6,986 bases of DNA from Anaerolinea sp. GTDB lineage: Bacteria; Chloroflexota; Anaerolineae; Anaerolineales; Villigracilaceae. Positions 5,679 through 6,986 of this stretch are shown here, piece by piece. The notes under the pieces were generated by a model. That model made no database searches. It had not been told where the DNA came from and worked only from the letters and a program-made list of their open reading frames with translations. The DNA lies in the NCBI GenBank assembly GCA_020720965.1, contig DYNS01000164.1:1-6986 (forward strand). The letters are read 5' to 3'. The position numbers and the translations under genes are program-made. Positions within the stretch are counted from its first letter, which is position 1. Each line of letters opens with the position of its first letter.

Positions 5679-6860
5679 ATGAAAAAAATCCTCCTTTTAT
5701 TGATTCTTACGCTGGCAGCCTGTCAGCCTGCCCCGGCGACTGCGCCCACACCCGCGCCTGCCACCGCCTCCCCAACCGCCGCCGCCACCCCAACCCTGCC
5801 GCCGCCAACCCTCACACCCCTGCCGACCCCCACCGTTATCTTGCCCCTGCACTCACCCAACGGCGCTCCCCTGTTGCGCCTGCGGATGTTCGGCTCTCTC
5901 AAAGGCTGGGGCGTGCTGGAGAATCAACTCCTTCTCACCGAAGATGGCGGGCGCACCTGGCAGGGTGTACCTGTTCCGGGTGAGTTTCGCGGCGCAGCGG
6001 GGACGGCTTTTTTCCAATCTGCCGAGATGGCGATGGTGCTTACCTCCGCGCCAGAGGGGGCAGGTGGTTTGCTTCACATCACCCGCGACCGGGGGCAAAC
6101 CTGGGAGAGCGTCCCCGTCCCGGCGGCACGCGGACAGATTCAGTTTATGCCCAACACCGACCGGGAATCTTTCCTCTTTACCGATATGGGCGAAGCCGAT
6201 GGCGCGATGGCAGTCGCCTTGTACCAAAGCCTGGACCACCTGGTTTGGGACCGTACCTTTGCCCACACCTCTCCAGAGACGATAAACGGCTTGCCCTTTG
6301 AAGGGATTAAACACGGTGTGTATTTTGTAAACCCCAGCGCAGGCTGGATGTACGGCAAAGGCGTTGAGCCGGAAGAAATTTACCTCTTTGCCACCACCGA
6401 TGCTGGGCGTAACTGGCAGAGTCCCCGCCTTAAATTGCCCCCCAACCTGCCCGCTTTTACCACCCAAAGCCTGCCCCCCCTGTTTGTGGATGGGCAAAAA
6501 GGCTTTTTATTCCTCAATTTCATCTCCGTAGAGGGGCAGGGCGTTACCACCGGGGTCTATTCCAGCACGGATGAGGGCAAAACCTGGCAGTTAGTCTCCA
6601 CCCTGCCCGGTGTCAGCGCCTTCCACTTTGTGAACGCCGAAAAAGGCTGGGCTTGGGCAGGCAGGCAACTCTACCTCACCCAGGATGCCGCCCAAACCTG
6701 GCAGCCGGTTCCGGTGGCTTTTTCCAGCCGGGAGGTTGCCGCCCAAATCGAATTTACTGATGAACGCTACGGCTGGCTCCTCACCGTAGATGACCGCTCC
6801 CAAGTCCGCCTGCACCAAAGCACTGATGGCGGCTATACCTGGCTCGTTGTCATTCCCTGA
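5679..6860 (+). CDS. lipoprotein with a seven-bladed Asp-box beta-propeller, Ycf48-like
   Basis: Encodes 393 residues. MKKILLLLILTLAAC is a lipoprotein signal with the lipobox LAAC, lipidation at Cys15. An uncharged Pro/Thr/Ala linker (16-57) follows, then a repeat domain. Good Asp-boxes lie at 87-94 (TEDGGRTW), 135-142 (TRDRGQTW), 239-246 (TTDAGRNW), 296-303 (STDEGKTW), 334-341 (TQDAAQTW, worn) and 381-388 (STDGGYTW), with a degenerate one at 184-190 (SLDHLVW). Each follows a hydrophobic strand, often with GW or GF (near 75, 118, 165, 222, 275, 323 and 365), giving seven units as in the Ycf48/HCF136 and sialidase/BNR propellers. The sialidase catalytic arginine set is not evident, so a binding or assembly role at the outer face of the membrane is more likely than enzymatic. 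AGGAG (5668-5672) lies 6 bases before the ATG, 18 bp after the thiolase stop, so cotranscription is likely. The partner or ligand is unknown. Confidence 0.85.
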   Translation: MKKILLLLILTLAACQPAPATAPTPAPATASPTAAATPTLPPPTLTPLPTPTVILPLHSPNGAPLLRLRMFGSLKGWGVLENQLLLTEDGGRTWQGVPVPGEFRGAAGTAFFQSAEMAMVLTSAPEGAGGLLHITRDRGQTWESVPVPAARGQIQFMPNTDRESFLFTDMGEADGAMAVALYQSLDHLVWDRTFAHTSPETINGLPFEGIKHGVYFVNPSAGWMYGKGVEPEEIYLFATTDAGRNWQSPRLKLPPNLPAFTTQSLPPLFVDGQKGFLFLNFISVEGQGVTTGVYSSTDEGKTWQLVSTLPGVSAFHFVNAEKGWAWAGRQLYLTQDAAQTWQPVPVAFSSREVAAQIEFTDERYGWLLTVDDRSQVRLHQSTDGGYTWLVVIP

Positions 6861-6863
6861 CCT

Positions 6864-6986
6864 ATGAAAACCAAACTTCTCCTTCTCCTGTTTGCCCTCC
6901 TCAGCCTTGCATGCCGCATTTCGGTCGATTTGTTTGAAACACCCGCCCTCGCCACGCCCATTGGCAACGCCCCGCCCAGCCCCACT
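6864..6986 (+). CDS. second lipoprotein, N-terminal part only (cut by window end)
   Basis: An open frame of 41 codons runs from ATG 6864 to the window edge without a stop. It begins MKTKLLLLLFALLSLACR, a basic start, hydrophobic core and lipobox-like SLAC with Cys17; Leu at -2 and Ser at -3 are less usual than LAAC. The residues after it (ETPALATPIGNAPPSPT, 25-41) look like another Pro/Thr/Ala linker. It starts 3 bp after the stop of the preceding lipoprotein and lacks a Shine-Dalgarno, so it is probably translated by coupling. The similar build suggests a related or paired surface lipoprotein, but the functional domain is outside the window. Confidence 0.75.
   Translation, partial: MKTKLLLLLFALLSLACRISVDLFETPALATPIGNAPPSPT

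Noticed and set aside
5727..5850. C-rich Pro/Thr/Ala codon tract as a DNA repeat
   Set aside because: The tract encodes the flexible linker after the lipidated cysteine; the repetition is at protein level and has no regular DNA unit.

Overview
The window is about 7 kb of GC-rich, gene-dense bacterial DNA. The best guess is a member of the Chloroflexota, probably of the Anaerolineae type. The grounds are the lipoproteins with uncharged Pro/Thr/Ala linkers after the lipobox, a MoaD-like protein paired with a MoaD-related C-terminal-type domain of the kind I know from Thermus, and extended -10 promoter motifs. This placement is inference; no rRNA or marker gene is present.

Layout. (1) 84-622, plus strand: a small MoaD/ThiS-like sulfur-carrier protein ending in Gly-Gly-Gly. 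It overlaps by one base a second small gene that looks like the C-terminal domain of two-domain MoaD-related proteins. (2) 631-4140, minus strand, converging on the first pair with 8 bp between: a two-gene polysaccharide operon. Its first gene is a heparinase II/III-type lyase with no signal peptide; 6 bp later comes a GT4 (WbuB/WcaI-like) glycosyltransferase. (3) 4141-4451: a divergent control region. Beside the lyase it has palindromes and an extended -10 box placed so that the transcript would begin at the ATG. In the middle are three related G/C-rich hairpin repeats. Beside the thiolase is another extended -10 box. (4) 4452-6986, plus strand: a thiolase of the 3-oxoadipyl-CoA thiolase-like type, then 18 bp later a lipoprotein with Asp-box repeats that divides into seven beta-propeller blades (Ycf48-like). 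Three bp after that begins a second lipoprotein, cut by the window edge.

How the genes work together. The lyase and glycosyltransferase probably belong to an exopolysaccharide or cell-surface glycan locus that continues outside the window. The thiolase serves acyl-CoA metabolism; its link to the two following lipoproteins is by position only. The MoaD-like pair probably serves a molybdenum/tungsten cofactor or related sulfur-transfer role, with partners outside the window. No CRISPR array, transposase, tRNA, rRNA or prophage gene was seen. The points most worth a second look are the split MoaD-like protein, the apparently leaderless lyase promoter, the repeat cluster between the divergent genes and the seven-bladed lipoprotein.
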